Assembly (NCBI RefSeq): GCF_036013525.1 | Contig: NZ_CP107853.1 | Span: 5,208,001-5,272,000 of the forward strand | Reading direction: 5' to 3' | Length of the DNA: 64,000 bases | Source of the DNA: Nonomuraea sp. NBC_00507 | GTDB taxonomy: Bacteria > Actinomycetota > Actinomycetes > Streptosporangiales > Streptosporangiaceae | In this document: positions 34,988-43,933 of the stretch, piece by piece | Layout: each line of letters begins with the position of its first letter | Position numbering within the stretch: the first letter of the stretch is position 1 | Notes under the pieces: generated by a model | Seen by the model: the letters and a program-made list of their open reading frames with translations, nothing else | The model's database searches: none | Told to the model about the DNA's origin: nothing | Made by a program: the position numbers and the translations under genes

Positions 34988-36220
34988 ATGGGTCCCTACC
35001 TCCTCGGCCTGCGGCTTTCCGGCCGCCGGGTGCTCGTCGTGGGCGGCGGCCGCGTCGCCCAGCGGCGTGTCCCCGCGCTGCTAGAGGCCGGTGCGGAGGT
35101 CACCGTCGTGTCGCCGAGCGTGACTCCGGCGCTCGACGACCTGATCGCCGCCGGGCGGGTCACCTGGCACGCCCGGCCCTACGAGGTCGGCGACTGCGAC
35201 GGGGCCTGGCTCGTCCAGGCCTGCACCGACGAGAGATCCGTCAACACCGCGGTCGCCGCCGAGGCGGAGGCCAAGCGCGTGTGGTGCGTGCGGGCCGACG
35301 ACAAGGACGCCTCCGCCGCGTGGACGCCCGCCTCGGGGCGGGTCGACGAGATCAGCGTGGCCGTCACCGCGGGCGGAGACCCGCGCAGGGCCGCCGGCAT
35401 CAGGGACGCGGTCGTCGAGGCGCTGCGTGACGGCACGGTCGAGGCCCGGCGCAACCGTACGAAACCGGTCGGTGTGGCCCTGGTCGGCGGCGGGCCCGGC
35501 GACCCCGGCCTGATCACCGTGCGGGGACGGCAGCTCCTGGCACAGGCCGACGTGGTGGTGGCGGACCGGCTGGCCCCCCGCGCCCTGCTCGATGAGCTCG
35601 CGCCCGACGTCGAGCTGGTCGACGCCGCCAAGGTGCCCTATGGCCGGTCGCTGTCTCAGGAGACGATCAACGAGCTGCTCGTGGACCGGGCCAGGCAGGG
35701 CAAGTTCGTGGTCCGGCTCAAGGGCGGCGACCCGTTCGTGTTCGGGCGGGGCGGCGAGGAGATGATCGCCTGCGCCCGGGCCGGCATCCCCGTGCTGGTC
35801 GTGCCCGGCATCACCAGCGCCGTGGCGGTGCCCGCGGCGGCCGGGGTGCCGGTGACGCATCGCGGGGTCAGCCAGGAGTTTCACGTCATCTCGGTGCACG
35901 TGGCGCCGGACGACCCCAAGTCGACCGTCGACTGGCCCGCGCTGGCCCGTTCCGAGGGCACGCTGGTGCTGATGATGGCGGTCGAGCGGCTGGCGAAGGT
36001 GGCTGAGGCACTCGTTCGCGACGGACGTTCTCCGGAGACTCCCGTAATGGTGGTACAGGACGGTACCCTTCCGACCCAGCGGGCGGTTATCGCCTCGCTT
36101 TCCACCGTGGCCGACCGCGTGTCCGCGGCTGGGATACGGCCGCCGGCGATCGTCATCGTCGGCGACGTCGTCAGGGTCGGCCAGGAGGTCGAGATGGTTC
36201 GAGCGGAGCGCTTGCCGTGA
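34988..36220 (+). CDS. cobA: Siroheme synthase-type uroporphyrinogen-III C-methyltransferase
   Basis: A 410-residue fusion. Residues 1-155 form a precorrin-2 dehydrogenase/chelatase-like Rossmann domain ([16 protein letters not shown]); residues 160-400 are SUMT ([57 protein letters not shown]). It makes precorrin-2 for cobalamin and possibly siroheme. Shorter N-terminal half than CysG of E. coli, lacking the full chelatase dimerisation part. Its stop overlaps the next gene's GTG. Confidence 0.9.
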   Translation: MGPYLLGLRLSGRRVLVVGGGRVAQRRVPALLEAGAEVTVVSPSVTPALDDLIAAGRVTWHARPYEVGDCDGAWLVQACTDERSVNTAVAAEAEAKRVWCVRADDKDASAAWTPASGRVDEISVAVTAGGDPRRAAGIRDAVVEALRDGTVEARRNRTKPVGVALVGGGPGDPGLITVRGRQLLAQADVVVADRLAPRALLDELAPDVELVDAAKVPYGRSLSQETINELLVDRARQGKFVVRLKGGDPFVFGRGGEEMIACARAGIPVLVVPGITSAVAVPAAAGVPVTHRGVSQEFHVISVHVAPDDPKSTVDWPALARSEGTLVLMMAVERLAKVAEALVRDGRSPETPVMVVQDGTLPTQRAVIASLSTVADRVSAAGIRPPAIVIVGDVVRVGQEVEMVRAERLP

Positions 36221-39129
36221 ACACGGCCATGGATGACGGACGACCGGAGTCGCTGGGGGAGCAGACATTGAGCTTCCGGCCAGTGCGGGACGACGACACG
36301 TTCGACGCCTTCGCCCCGGCCGGCGGAGCCAAGGCCACGCGGCCTGAGGCCCCACACCCGGCCGGCGGCCGGACCGGGCGCGAGGAGCCGGCGCCCGAGG
36401 ACAGCCGGCCCGGCCGGGCCGAGCCGTCGGCTGGTGATGGGCGGGCTGGCCGTCCGGGGCCGTCGGCTGGTGATGGGCGGGCTGGCCGTCCGGGGCCGTC
36501 GGCTGGTGATGGGCGGGCCGGCCGCGAGGAGCCGCGGGCCCAGGAGGCGGGCGCGCCTGGTGAGTCCCCCCAGGGCGAGGCCGTCGCCGACCGTTCCGGC
36601 GCCCAGAAGCCCGCCGAGTCCGTGAACTTCTTCGCCCCCCGCCGACCCGCCACCGGCACCGGCCGCTCCGCACCGGAGCCGCCGCCCGCCTCCGCGGGGC
36701 GTTCCACAGCGGAGCCGCCGTCCGCTTCCGAGCCTGAAACGCTGGCCGCTTCCGAGCCCGAGACGCCCGCCGCTTCCAAGCCTGAAGCGCCGGTCGCTCC
36801 CGGGCCCCGCCCGGAGCCGAGGAAGCCCGAGGCACCCGCCAACTCGACCCCGTCCGGTGGGCCCTCCCTCTTCGTGAAACCTGCCGCACTCGACGGCCCG
36901 GCCGTCGGCGAGACCTCCGCCGAGCAGGAGACGCTCGCCCGTGACGAGCCGGCGACCGCACCGGCCGCCGAGCAATCGGACGGCGAGCTGCTGAACACCG
37001 AGCAGCCGGTGGACGCGGGACCGTCTGACGAGCCACCAGGCGATGCGGAGGCGCCCGGCGAGGAGCCGCACTCTCAGGAGCCGTCTGCCGGGGAAACGGC
37101 CGACGCGAAGGCATCGCCGGACGCTGAGGCATCGGACGCTGAGGGCCTGCACGACGCTGACGAGTCGCATGTCGAGGATCAGCCGTCACCCGAGGATGAG
37201 CCGGTCGCAGCGGAAGAGCAGCCGCCCGCCGGCGATCCGCCCGCTGAGGGACCCGGCGCCGACGAGCCCGAAACCCCCGAGCCCGAAACGCACGAGCCCG
37301 AAAGGCACGAGCCCGAAACCCCCGGGCCCGAAACGCACGAGCCCGAAAGGCACGAGCCCGAAACCCCCGGGCCCGAAACGCACGAGCCCGAAACGCACGA
37401 GCCCGAAGCCCATGAGCCTGAGGCCGGCAGCTTGGGATCCGACGGGAACGAAGGCTCTGGCGAGGCCTCGGCGACCCGCACCGAGGAGTTGCCGGCAGAG
37501 GCCGCGGCGGCACTCGCGGCGGCACTCGGCACGTTGCGAGAAAGCGTCGCCGACCTCCGCTTCGGCCTGGACCTGCCCGGCGCCGAGGAGGCCAGGCAGG
37601 CGCAGGCCGACCTGCTGACCCAGCTCGAGGACTACGTGCTGCCCCGGGTCAAGACCAGCACCGCCCCCGCCCTCATCGTGGTCGCGGGCTCGACGGGCGC
37701 GGGCAAGTCCACCCTGATCAACTCCCTCGCCGAACGCAACGTCTCGCGCACCGGCGTACGCCGCCCGACCACCGGCACCCCCGTGCTGGTCTGCCACCCC
37801 GAGGACCGCGACTGGTTCACGGGGGGCGAGCTGCTCGGCAACCTGGAGCGGCTCGACCAGCCCTCCCCGAACTCGGGGATGCGCGGCATCGTCATCGTCG
37901 CGACGGAGAAGCTCCCGCAGGGCGTCGCGCTGCTCGACACCCCCGACATCGACTCGGTGGTCGAGGAGCACCACGAGGTCGCGCACCGCATGCTCGACGC
38001 CGCCGACCTGTGGATCTTCGTGACCACAGCGGCCCGATACGCCGACGCCCCCGCCTGGAACCTGCTGAAGCTGGCCAAGGAGCGGGGCGCCCGCCTGGCC
38101 ATCGTGTTGTCGCGGGTACAGCAGAGGTCCGCCGACGTGGTGCTGAAGCATTTCGTCCGGATGCTCACCGAATACGGCCTGGGCGAGATCGACCGGTTCG
38201 TGATTCACGAGTCGAAGGTCGAGGACGGCAGGTTGCCCGACAGCGAGGTCACCGACCTGCGAATGTGGCTGGCCGAGCTGTCGGTGGACGAAGAGCGGCG
38301 CGCCCAGGCCGTACGCGAGACGCTCAACGGCGTGCTCGACAGCTTCCGCACCCGCGTACCGGCGCTGGCCAAGCATCTGGAGGCGCAGGCCGCGTTCAGG
38401 ACCGAGCTGCGCAGCGACGTGGAGGCGGCTTTCTTCAGCGCGCTCAGCGCGATCGACAAGGCGTCGAAGAACGGCTCGCTGCTGCACGGCGAGGTGCTGG
38501 CCCGCTGGCAGGACTTCGCCGGCTCGGGCGATCTGATGCGCTCGCTGCGGCTGCGCAAGCGGGGCAGGGCCGCCAGGCAGGCACCCGAACGGGTGCTGGC
38601 GTTCAAGGCGGCGATCCGCACCGGCCTGGAGTCGGTGATCGTGGCCGCCGCCAACCGTGCCGCTGAGGAGGTGGCCGCGCGCTGGCGGCACCGCTCGGAG
38701 CTGGGGGCCAAGCTCGGCGAGGGCCTCGACAGGCCTTCGGACGATCTCGTACGGCACACCAGCCGGGCCATCGCGTCCTGGCAGGAGCACCTGAGCGAGC
38801 TGGTGCGGACGGAGGGTGTGGCCAAGCGGTCGGTGTCGAAGCTGGTGTCGTTCGATCCCGACTCGCTGTCACTGATCTTCATGGTCGCGATGTTCCACGG
38901 CAGCAACGGCGAAGGAGTGCCGCATCGGCTGGTCAACGCCCTGCTGGGCGCGGAGTCGCTGCGCGGCATCGGCGCCAAGGCGCTGAGCGACCTGCGGGCC
39001 AGGATCGGCATGCTGTTCGACCAGGAAGCGCTGCGTTACGCGCAGGCGCTCGATTCCGCGGGCATTCCCGACGAGTCCGTCGCGACTCGGCTTTACCAGG
39101 CAACGTACAACCTTGAGGTCGCTCGATGA
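36217..39129 (+). CDS. Dynamin-like GTPase with long disordered N-terminus (DynA/DynB-type)
   Basis: A 970-residue protein. The first ~440 residues are acidic, Pro/Glu-rich and repetitive; the rest is a dynamin-family GTPase: P-loop VAGSTGAGKSTLINSL (~490), switch RRPTTGTPVL, DTPDIDSV (~573) and a helical stalk. No membrane helix is seen in the GTPase half. It is coupled by GTGA to the siroheme-synthase gene and by ATGA to a second GTPase. The paired layout matches Streptomyces DynA/DynB, dynamins that stabilise FtsZ rings at sporulation septa. Confidence 0.8.
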   Translation: MNTAMDDGRPESLGEQTLSFRPVRDDDTFDAFAPAGGAKATRPEAPHPAGGRTGREEPAPEDSRPGRAEPSAGDGRAGRPGPSAGDGRAGRPGPSAGDGRAGREEPRAQEAGAPGESPQGEAVADRSGAQKPAESVNFFAPRRPATGTGRSAPEPPPASAGRSTAEPPSASEPETLAASEPETPAASKPEAPVAPGPRPEPRKPEAPANSTPSGGPSLFVKPAALDGPAVGETSAEQETLARDEPATAPAAEQSDGELLNTEQPVDAGPSDEPPGDAEAPGEEPHSQEPSAGETADAKASPDAEASDAEGLHDADESHVEDQPSPEDEPVAAEEQPPAGDPPAEGPGADEPETPEPETHEPERHEPETPGPETHEPERHEPETPGPETHEPETHEPEAHEPEAGSLGSDGNEGSGEASATRTEELPAEAAAALAAALGTLRESVADLRFGLDLPGAEEARQAQADLLTQLEDYVLPRVKTSTAPALIVVAGSTGAGKSTLINSLAERNVSRTGVRRPTTGTPVLVCHPEDRDWFTGGELLGNLERLDQPSPNSGMRGIVIVATEKLPQGVALLDTPDIDSVVEEHHEVAHRMLDAADLWIFVTTAARYADAPAWNLLKLAKERGARLAIVLSRVQQRSADVVLKHFVRMLTEYGLGEIDRFVIHESKVEDGRLPDSEVTDLRMWLAELSVDEERRAQAVRETLNGVLDSFRTRVPALAKHLEAQAAFRTELRSDVEAAFFSALSAIDKASKNGSLLHGEVLARWQDFAGSGDLMRSLRLRKRGRAARQAPERVLAFKAAIRTGLESVIVAAANRAAEEVAARWRHRSELGAKLGEGLDRPSDDLVRHTSRAIASWQEHLSELVRTEGVAKRSVSKLVSFDPDSLSLIFMVAMFHGSNGEGVPHRLVNALLGAESLRGIGAKALSDLRARIGMLFDQEALRYAQALDSAGIPDESVATRLYQATYNLEVAR
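36424..36531. repeat. 36-base tandem repeat in the dynamin-like gene
   Basis: Three 36-base units (36424, 36460, 36496), the first two identical, encode GPSAGDGRAGRP-type 12-residue repeats in the disordered N-terminus. Frame is preserved. Confidence 0.85.
37261..37420. repeat. 15-base (EPETH) tandem repeat in the dynamin-like gene
   Basis: About ten 15-base units encode EPETH/EPERH/GPETH pentapeptides, arranged in larger 45-base blocks (PGPETHEPERHEPET). Proline every fifth residue suggests an extended linker. Confidence 0.85.
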
Positions 39130-40748
39130 CCACGATGACCACCAGGCCGGGCCTCGCCGCGCGGCTGACCGCGCTCACCAAGGTGGTGGAGCTGGGCCCG
39201 GGGCGGCTCGACAGGAAGCTGCTCAACGAGACCAACGCGCTGCTGCAGCGGGCCGGAGAACGCCTCAAGCTGTCGTCCGAGCACACCGTCGTCGCCCTCG
39301 CGGGCGGCACGGGCAGCGGGAAGTCGTCGCTGTTCAACGCGATCTCCGGGCTGGAGCTGTCGCCCACCGGCGTACGCCGGCCGACCACGGCCCGCACCCA
39401 CGCCTGCGTCTGGGGACTGGAGGGCGCGGCGCCACTGCTCGACTGGCTGCAGATCCAGTGGCGGCACCGCTTCTCCCGAGCCAGCGCGCTCGACAAGGGC
39501 GACAGCCAGCTCCACGGACTCATCCTGCTGGACCTGCCCGACCACGACTCGATCAGGGCACTGACCGACACCGAGGCCGACCGGCTCATCGGGCTGGCGG
39601 ACCTCGTGGTGTGGGTGCTCGACCCGCAGAAGTACGCCGACGCCTCCACGCACCGGCGCTACGTGACGGAGCTGGCAGGGCATGACGCGGTGACGGTGTT
39701 CGCGCTCAACCAGGCCGACCGGCTCACGACCGAGGAGCTGGCCGAGCTGGTCATCGATCTCAACGACCTGCTGCGCCGTGAGGGCGTCGAGCATCCGAGC
39801 GTCGTACCCACCTCGTCGGTCAGCGGGCGCGGCATCGAGAGCCTCAAGAGCGTCATCGCGACCGCCGTCGCCCGTCGGCGTGCCGCCATCCAGAAGCTCG
39901 AGGCGGACCTGCACCGACTGGAGCAGCGTCTGGCCGAGGCCATGCCGCTGGGCGAGTCCCTGACCGCCCCGTCGTCGGTCGACGAGGCCCGCAGGATGGG
40001 GCTGACCGACGCGTTGTGCGACGCGGTGGGCGTGCCGGCCGTGGGCGAGGCCATGGAGAACGTCTACGCGGAGCGGTCCAGCCAGTGGGTCGGGTGGCCG
40101 TATCCACGGTGGTTCGACAAGTTCCGCTCCGATCCGTTGAAGAGCCTGCGTCTTGAGGACGTGGGGGATGAGATCCGCGGCATCACGGCGGGCTCGGTCA
40201 GCGCCCAGTCGGCCGAGGTGGCCAACGCCGTGCACGCGCTGGCCGACGGGCTGTCCATGGGCATGCACCCGGTGTGGCGTACGGCGGTGCACCAGGCGGC
40301 CAGGTCCCGCGCGGGCCAGTTGCCACAGGCCCTGACCGAGGACCTCACGGAGGTGGCGCCCCAGCTCGACCGGGTGCCGGGGTGGTGGCGGCTGCTCAAG
40401 GTGTGGCAATACTTCCTGGTGGCGGCATTCCTGGCCGGGGCGGCCTGGCTGGCGGTCGGCCTGATCATGCCCGGTCGGCTGCCGGCGGGGCTGGAGCTGC
40501 TGGGCGACAGCGCGGCGCTGCCGTGGGTGGGGCTCATGATGGCTTCGGTGCTGGGCCTGGGCGCGCTGTCGGGCATCGCGTCCCGCAACTTCGTGGAGCT
40601 GGGGGCGTCGAAGGAGCGGGAACGGCTCGAGCGCGAGATGAGGCGACGGGTCGCGGCCGTGTCGGCGACGATGGTCGTGGAGCCCGTCGAACGCGAGCTG
40701 ACCCGCCACCACGCCTTCTACACGGCTCTGCGCGATCTGTCCGGCTGA
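39126..40748 (+). CDS. Membrane dynamin-like GTPase (DynA/DynB partner)
   Basis: A 540-residue GTPase: P-loop ALAGGTGSGKSSLFNAI (~56), RRPTTARTH switch, LLDLPDHDS, and FALNQADRL (NxxD-type base motif). Two adjacent membrane helices follow at ~425-447 (FLVAAFLAGAAWLAVGLIM) and ~465-485 (LPWVGLMMASVLGLGALSGI), then a charged C-terminus. The ATG overlaps the stop of the first GTPase (ATGA). Two-component dynamins usually need both partners; the pair probably remodels membrane at division or sporulation septa. Confidence 0.82.
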   Translation: MTTMTTRPGLAARLTALTKVVELGPGRLDRKLLNETNALLQRAGERLKLSSEHTVVALAGGTGSGKSSLFNAISGLELSPTGVRRPTTARTHACVWGLEGAAPLLDWLQIQWRHRFSRASALDKGDSQLHGLILLDLPDHDSIRALTDTEADRLIGLADLVVWVLDPQKYADASTHRRYVTELAGHDAVTVFALNQADRLTTEELAELVIDLNDLLRREGVEHPSVVPTSSVSGRGIESLKSVIATAVARRRAAIQKLEADLHRLEQRLAEAMPLGESLTAPSSVDEARRMGLTDALCDAVGVPAVGEAMENVYAERSSQWVGWPYPRWFDKFRSDPLKSLRLEDVGDEIRGITAGSVSAQSAEVANAVHALADGLSMGMHPVWRTAVHQAARSRAGQLPQALTEDLTEVAPQLDRVPGWWRLLKVWQYFLVAAFLAGAAWLAVGLIMPGRLPAGLELLGDSAALPWVGLMMASVLGLGALSGIASRNFVELGASKERERLEREMRRRVAAVSATMVVEPVERELTRHHAFYTALRDLSG

Positions 40749-40862
40749 CATCTCATCCTGCACCCTCTTGCCGGCCGGGACCGGCGTCTCGGCCTGCGGG
40801 TTGTGGCGGGCGGATGTTCTCGGCTTGCGTGCTGGGCGGGGCGGATGTCCGGGGGTCGTGGA

Positions 40863-40902
40863 TGGTCCACAGGCTCAACCCGCGCCGACACCTTCATCCA
40901 CA
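40863..40902. promoter_or_regulatory. Two DnaA-box-like sequences before ssb
   Basis: TGGTCCACA (40863-40871) and TCATCCACA (40894-40902) each differ by one base from the DnaA consensus (TTGTCCACA/TTATCCACA) and point the same way, ~31 bases apart. Two near-matches can occur by chance; regulation of ssb by DnaA is only a possibility. Confidence 0.25.
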
Positions 40903-40993
40903 GAATCCCGTTCGCCCGCCCCTGCACCCGCCCTCTCACGGCACCGTAAGGCCAGGTCGCGGGCAGCCCGCCCGCCGCATGGGGAGGCACGGG

Positions 40994-41584
40994 ATGAACG
41001 ACATCTACATCACGCTCACCGGCAACGTCGCAGCAGAGCCCCGGCAATACACCTTCGATGACGGCCTCAGGGTCACCTCGCTGAAGGTGCTCACTTCGCA
41101 CCGTTACTTCGACAAGAAGACAGGCCAGTGGACCGATGGCGAGCGGGTCTGCTTCACCGTCCGCTGCTGGCGCGCCTTGGGAGAAAACGTCGCCACGTCC
41201 GTACGGGCGGGGCAGCCTGTGGTGGTGTCGGGCAGGCTCCGCATCCGCGAGTTCGGCCAGGAAGGCGACCGCCGTTTCATGCCTGAGATAGAGGCCAGCG
41301 CGGTGGGCCACGACCTGCGCTGGGGCACCGGAGTCTTCACCAAGCCGGAGCGGGGCGCTGGCGTGGCCTCGATGAGCAAGGAAATGCGTGACCGCCTCGA
41401 CGAGGAAACCCAGGACTGGGCCATGGGCTCCCGGCCCCTCCGCTCCCTCCCTCGCCCCGGCGCCGCGCCGACCGAAAGCCACCCAGTCCGCGTGCTTGGG
41501 CCGGAGGGCGCGAACGACAGCGCCGGCGATGAAGACGACGAGAACGTCGAGCCGCTGACGACCGAGGATCGTGCGGCAGCGTAG
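40994..41584 (+). CDS. ssb: Single-stranded DNA-binding protein paralogue
   Basis: A 196-residue OB-fold SSB (MNDIYITLTGNVAAEPRQYT; VCFTVRCWRALGENVATSVR; GQPVVVSGRLRIREFGQEGD). The C-terminal ~85 residues are acidic and disordered but lack the usual DDDIPF tip; it ends TTEDRAAA, so protein-partner binding may be lost. This fits the second actinobacterial SSB (SsbB-like) used in development or transformation rather than replication. GGGGAGGCACGGG precedes the ATG. Confidence 0.88.
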   Translation: MNDIYITLTGNVAAEPRQYTFDDGLRVTSLKVLTSHRYFDKKTGQWTDGERVCFTVRCWRALGENVATSVRAGQPVVVSGRLRIREFGQEGDRRFMPEIEASAVGHDLRWGTGVFTKPERGAGVASMSKEMRDRLDEETQDWAMGSRPLRSLPRPGAAPTESHPVRVLGPEGANDSAGDEDDENVEPLTTEDRAAA

Positions 41585-41639
41585 AACACCGAGCCATCAG
41601 GGGGCGCCGTCGGCCACATGCGGTGCTCCCTGGTGCTTC

Positions 41640-42180
41640 GGGCGCAGAGGTGCTGAAGGGGCTGAGATGTTGGGGCGCTGGTGGCGCTGCGAGCGCTGAG
41701 GTGTGAGGGCGCTGGGCGCTGCGGGCGCTGAGGTGCTGAGGGCGCTGCGGGCGTTGAGGGCGTTGATGTGTGACGGCGCTGACTATGGGGGCGCTGAGGT
41801 GCTGAGGGCGCTGCGGGCGTTGAGGGCGTTGAGGGTGCTGAGGTGCTGAAGGCACTGAGGTGCTGAAGGTGCTGAAGGTGCTGAAGGTGCTGAAGGCGCT
41901 GAAGGCGCTGAGGTGCTGAAGGCGCTGAGGTGCTGAGGGCGCTGAGGTGCTGAGGGCGCTGAGGTGCTGAGGGCGCTGAGGTGCTGAAGGTGCTGAGGTG
42001 CTGAAGGCGCTGAGGTGCTGAAGGTGCTGAGGTGCTGAAGGTGCTGAAGGTGCTGAGGTGATGAAGGTGCTGAGGTGCTGAAGGTGCTGAGGTGCTGAAG
42101 GTGCTGAGGTGCTGAAGGTGCTGAGGTGCTGAAGGTGCTGAGGTGCTGAAGGTGCTGAGGTGCTGGAGCGTTGGGAGCGG
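41640..42180. repeat. Minisatellite of 8/9-base units with 17-base period
   Basis: Roughly 540 bases built from GAGGTGCT (8) and GAAGGTGCT (9) units and GGCGCT variants. In the 3' half they alternate strictly, giving a 17-base period; the 5' half is more diverged (GCGGGCGTT, GAGGGCGTT). Period 17 breaks any reading frame and no frame gives a plausible protein. The + strand is G-rich and C-poor, a strong strand asymmetry. Confidence 0.9.
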
Positions 42181-42218
42181 TGACGTGTGACGGCGCTGAC
42201 TATGAGGGCGCTGAGGTG
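41768..42218. repeat. 34-base duplication flanking the repeat array
   Basis: GTGTGACGGCGCTGACTAT occurs exactly at 41768-41786 and 42185-42203, and the match continues 15 more bases with one change (to 41801 and 42218). The copies sit on either side of the regular part of the array, as if the array expanded between them. Confidence 0.85.
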
Positions 42219-42289
42219 TTGGGCGTCGGGACGGCCGCTAAGGCGCAGGCGGTTGAGCAGTTGATGATGCGCACAGGGGAGTTGGCTAA

Positions 42290-42316
42290 GGGAGGGGGGA
42301 GGAGGAGGGGAGGGGG
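42290..42316 (+). other. G-quadruplex motif
   Basis: Four G-tracts of 3, 6, 4 and 5 with loops of 1, 7 and 1 bases satisfy the standard G3+N1-7 rule. It lies ~270 bases before the diguanylate cyclase start. Confidence 0.6.
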
Positions 42317-42527
42317 CACCGGCCGAAATCCCGTTGATCGCCCCGAGGGCGGCCGATGGCGTTGACCCGTGTGGCGGCCCGCGTCAGATCGCGAGCGCAT
42401 CTGTCAGGCCCAAATCACGCCCCGCACCATGGCTGCTCCTTTCCAGCACGGCCCGCTCGCGGATTGAGCAGGTGTGGTCTCTGTCAACGTATCGGTTCCC
42501 ATCGCGCAACGCACACTCCGCAATTAT

Positions 42528-42538
42528 TGTGTTACACA
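42528..42538. promoter_or_regulatory. Dyad upstream of the diguanylate cyclase gene
   Basis: TGTGT-T-ACACA lies in an AT-rich stretch (CAATTATTGTGTTACACATC) 23 bases before the start codon, just ahead of the GGGAGGAG ribosome site. Likely promoter/operator; the regulator is unknown. Confidence 0.4.
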
Positions 42539-42561
42539 TCGTTAGTCAGGGAGGAGACGAG

Positions 42562-43851
42562 ATGGCAGCGACCAGTCACGCCTCGATAAAGTCTCGCAAC
42601 GGTGTGTCAACACTGGTCGACCGCTGGCCATTGCTAGGGCAACGCCGCCCACTCGTGATCTACTTGTGCGCGATAGTGGCTCTCGATCTCGTCGCGATCA
42701 TGGTGTTCGCGTCCAGCACCGAGTTCCGGTGGCCGGATGCGGGCACGTTTGCTGCCCTCATGGGGTGTGGCATGGTCTGCATCGAGGCCACCAGACGCCT
42801 GGGGATGCCCGCCGGGGTCTCGCGGGACCTGCTGTCGGCCTGGTGGCTGCCGGTGGCCTTGCTCTTGCCCCCCGTCTACGCGCTGTTCGCGCCGATCGTG
42901 CTGCAGGTCCTGCTGCAGCTACGAGTCCGTGCCACGGTGCTGCACCGCCGGGTGTTCACCTCGGCCGCTATCGGCCTGGCCGGGTGTTCGGCATCGGTCC
43001 TGTTCCACGAGTTCGTCCCCGACCCGTCGGCGTTGTCGCGCGGCAGTGGCCCGCCCATCATGTACGCGGTGGCGGCGGCCGTGCTCTTCTCGCTGCTCAA
43101 CATCGCGCTCATCGCCATCGCCGCCCATATGGCCAACCCGGACATCACCTGGCGGGAGGTGCTGTGGGACCGGGAGAGCGTGCTGCTGGACATCGTCGAG
43201 CTGTGCCTGGGGGTCACGGTGTCGATCGCCTGCGGCCTCAACCTCGCCCTGCTGCTGCTCGCCCTTCCGCCGGTGGTGCTCCTGCAACGCAGCCTCCTGC
43301 ATGCCCAGCTGCAGGCGGCGGCACGTACGGACGCGAAGACCGGCTTGCTGAACGCCGCCGCCTGGCAACGCGAGGCCGACACGGAGATCGTCCGCGCCCG
43401 CCGCACCGGTGACACGCTGGCGCTTCTGATCATCGACATCGACCACTTCAAACGCGTCAACGACGCGCATGGCCACCTGGTCGGCGATCAGGTCCTGGTC
43501 GGGGTGGCGGCCGCGTTGCGCAGCCAACTGCGCGACTACGACGTGGTGGGGCGTTTCGGCGGTGAGGAGTTCGTCGTCCTGCTGCCCGGCGCCGACATTC
43601 ACGAGGCCCGGCAGGTTGCCGAGCGCCTGCGCACCCGCATCGGCCACATGGCCATCCCTGCCGATGACACCCTCGTCAAGGTCACCATTTCGGCTGGCGT
43701 CGCGTTGATGAGCGTCCACGGCGATGAGCTGATCGATCTGCTGGCCGCCGCCGATCTGGCGCTGTACCGAGCGAAGGAGCTGGGCCGCGACCGCGTCTGC
43801 ATCCCAGCCGTCCACCCCCCGCCCCGCCCCCTCCCTGAGGAACCCTGCTGA
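42562..43851 (+). CDS. Membrane diguanylate cyclase (GGDEF)
   Basis: A 429-residue protein. About six membrane helices occupy residues ~25-255; a GGDEF domain follows (TDAKTGLLNAAAWQREA, IDIDHFKRVNDAHGHLVGDQ, active site GRFGGEEF at ~335). GGEEF is catalytically competent for making cyclic di-GMP from GTP. No clear RxxD inhibitory site is seen five residues before. Start ATG 42562 is supported by GGGAGGAGACGAG. c-di-GMP controls development in filamentous actinomycetes through BldD. Confidence 0.92.
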   Translation: MAATSHASIKSRNGVSTLVDRWPLLGQRRPLVIYLCAIVALDLVAIMVFASSTEFRWPDAGTFAALMGCGMVCIEATRRLGMPAGVSRDLLSAWWLPVALLLPPVYALFAPIVLQVLLQLRVRATVLHRRVFTSAAIGLAGCSASVLFHEFVPDPSALSRGSGPPIMYAVAAAVLFSLLNIALIAIAAHMANPDITWREVLWDRESVLLDIVELCLGVTVSIACGLNLALLLLALPPVVLLQRSLLHAQLQAAARTDAKTGLLNAAAWQREADTEIVRARRTGDTLALLIIDIDHFKRVNDAHGHLVGDQVLVGVAAALRSQLRDYDVVGRFGGEEFVVLLPGADIHEARQVAERLRTRIGHMAIPADDTLVKVTISAGVALMSVHGDELIDLLAAADLALYRAKELGRDRVCIPAVHPPPRPLPEEPC

Positions 43852-43933
43852 CCGCCCCGGCACCTGTCCCTACAGGTCCGGCAACGTCTCACAGGCGGAC
43901 GTTCGCACGCGCCGGTTGAGGGGCGGTGTTTGC

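Larger units (their letters stand above)
41585..42561. other. Non-coding spacer with minisatellite and G-quadruplex motif
   Basis: About 980 bases without a credible gene. Open frames here read only repeats or antisense of repeats. It holds the tandem repeat block, a G-rich run, and the promoter of the diguanylate cyclase gene. Confidence 0.8.

Noticed and set aside
41675..41686. E. coli Chi octamer GCTGGTGG inside the repeat array
   Set aside because: A single copy is expected by chance in such G-rich repeats, and actinomycetes use other recombination signals.
41337..41855. Minus-strand open frame of 172 codons across the minisatellite (PQHPQRPQRPQ repeats)
   Set aside because: It is created by the DNA repeat, changes phase with the 17-base units, has no ribosome site and runs antisense into ssb.
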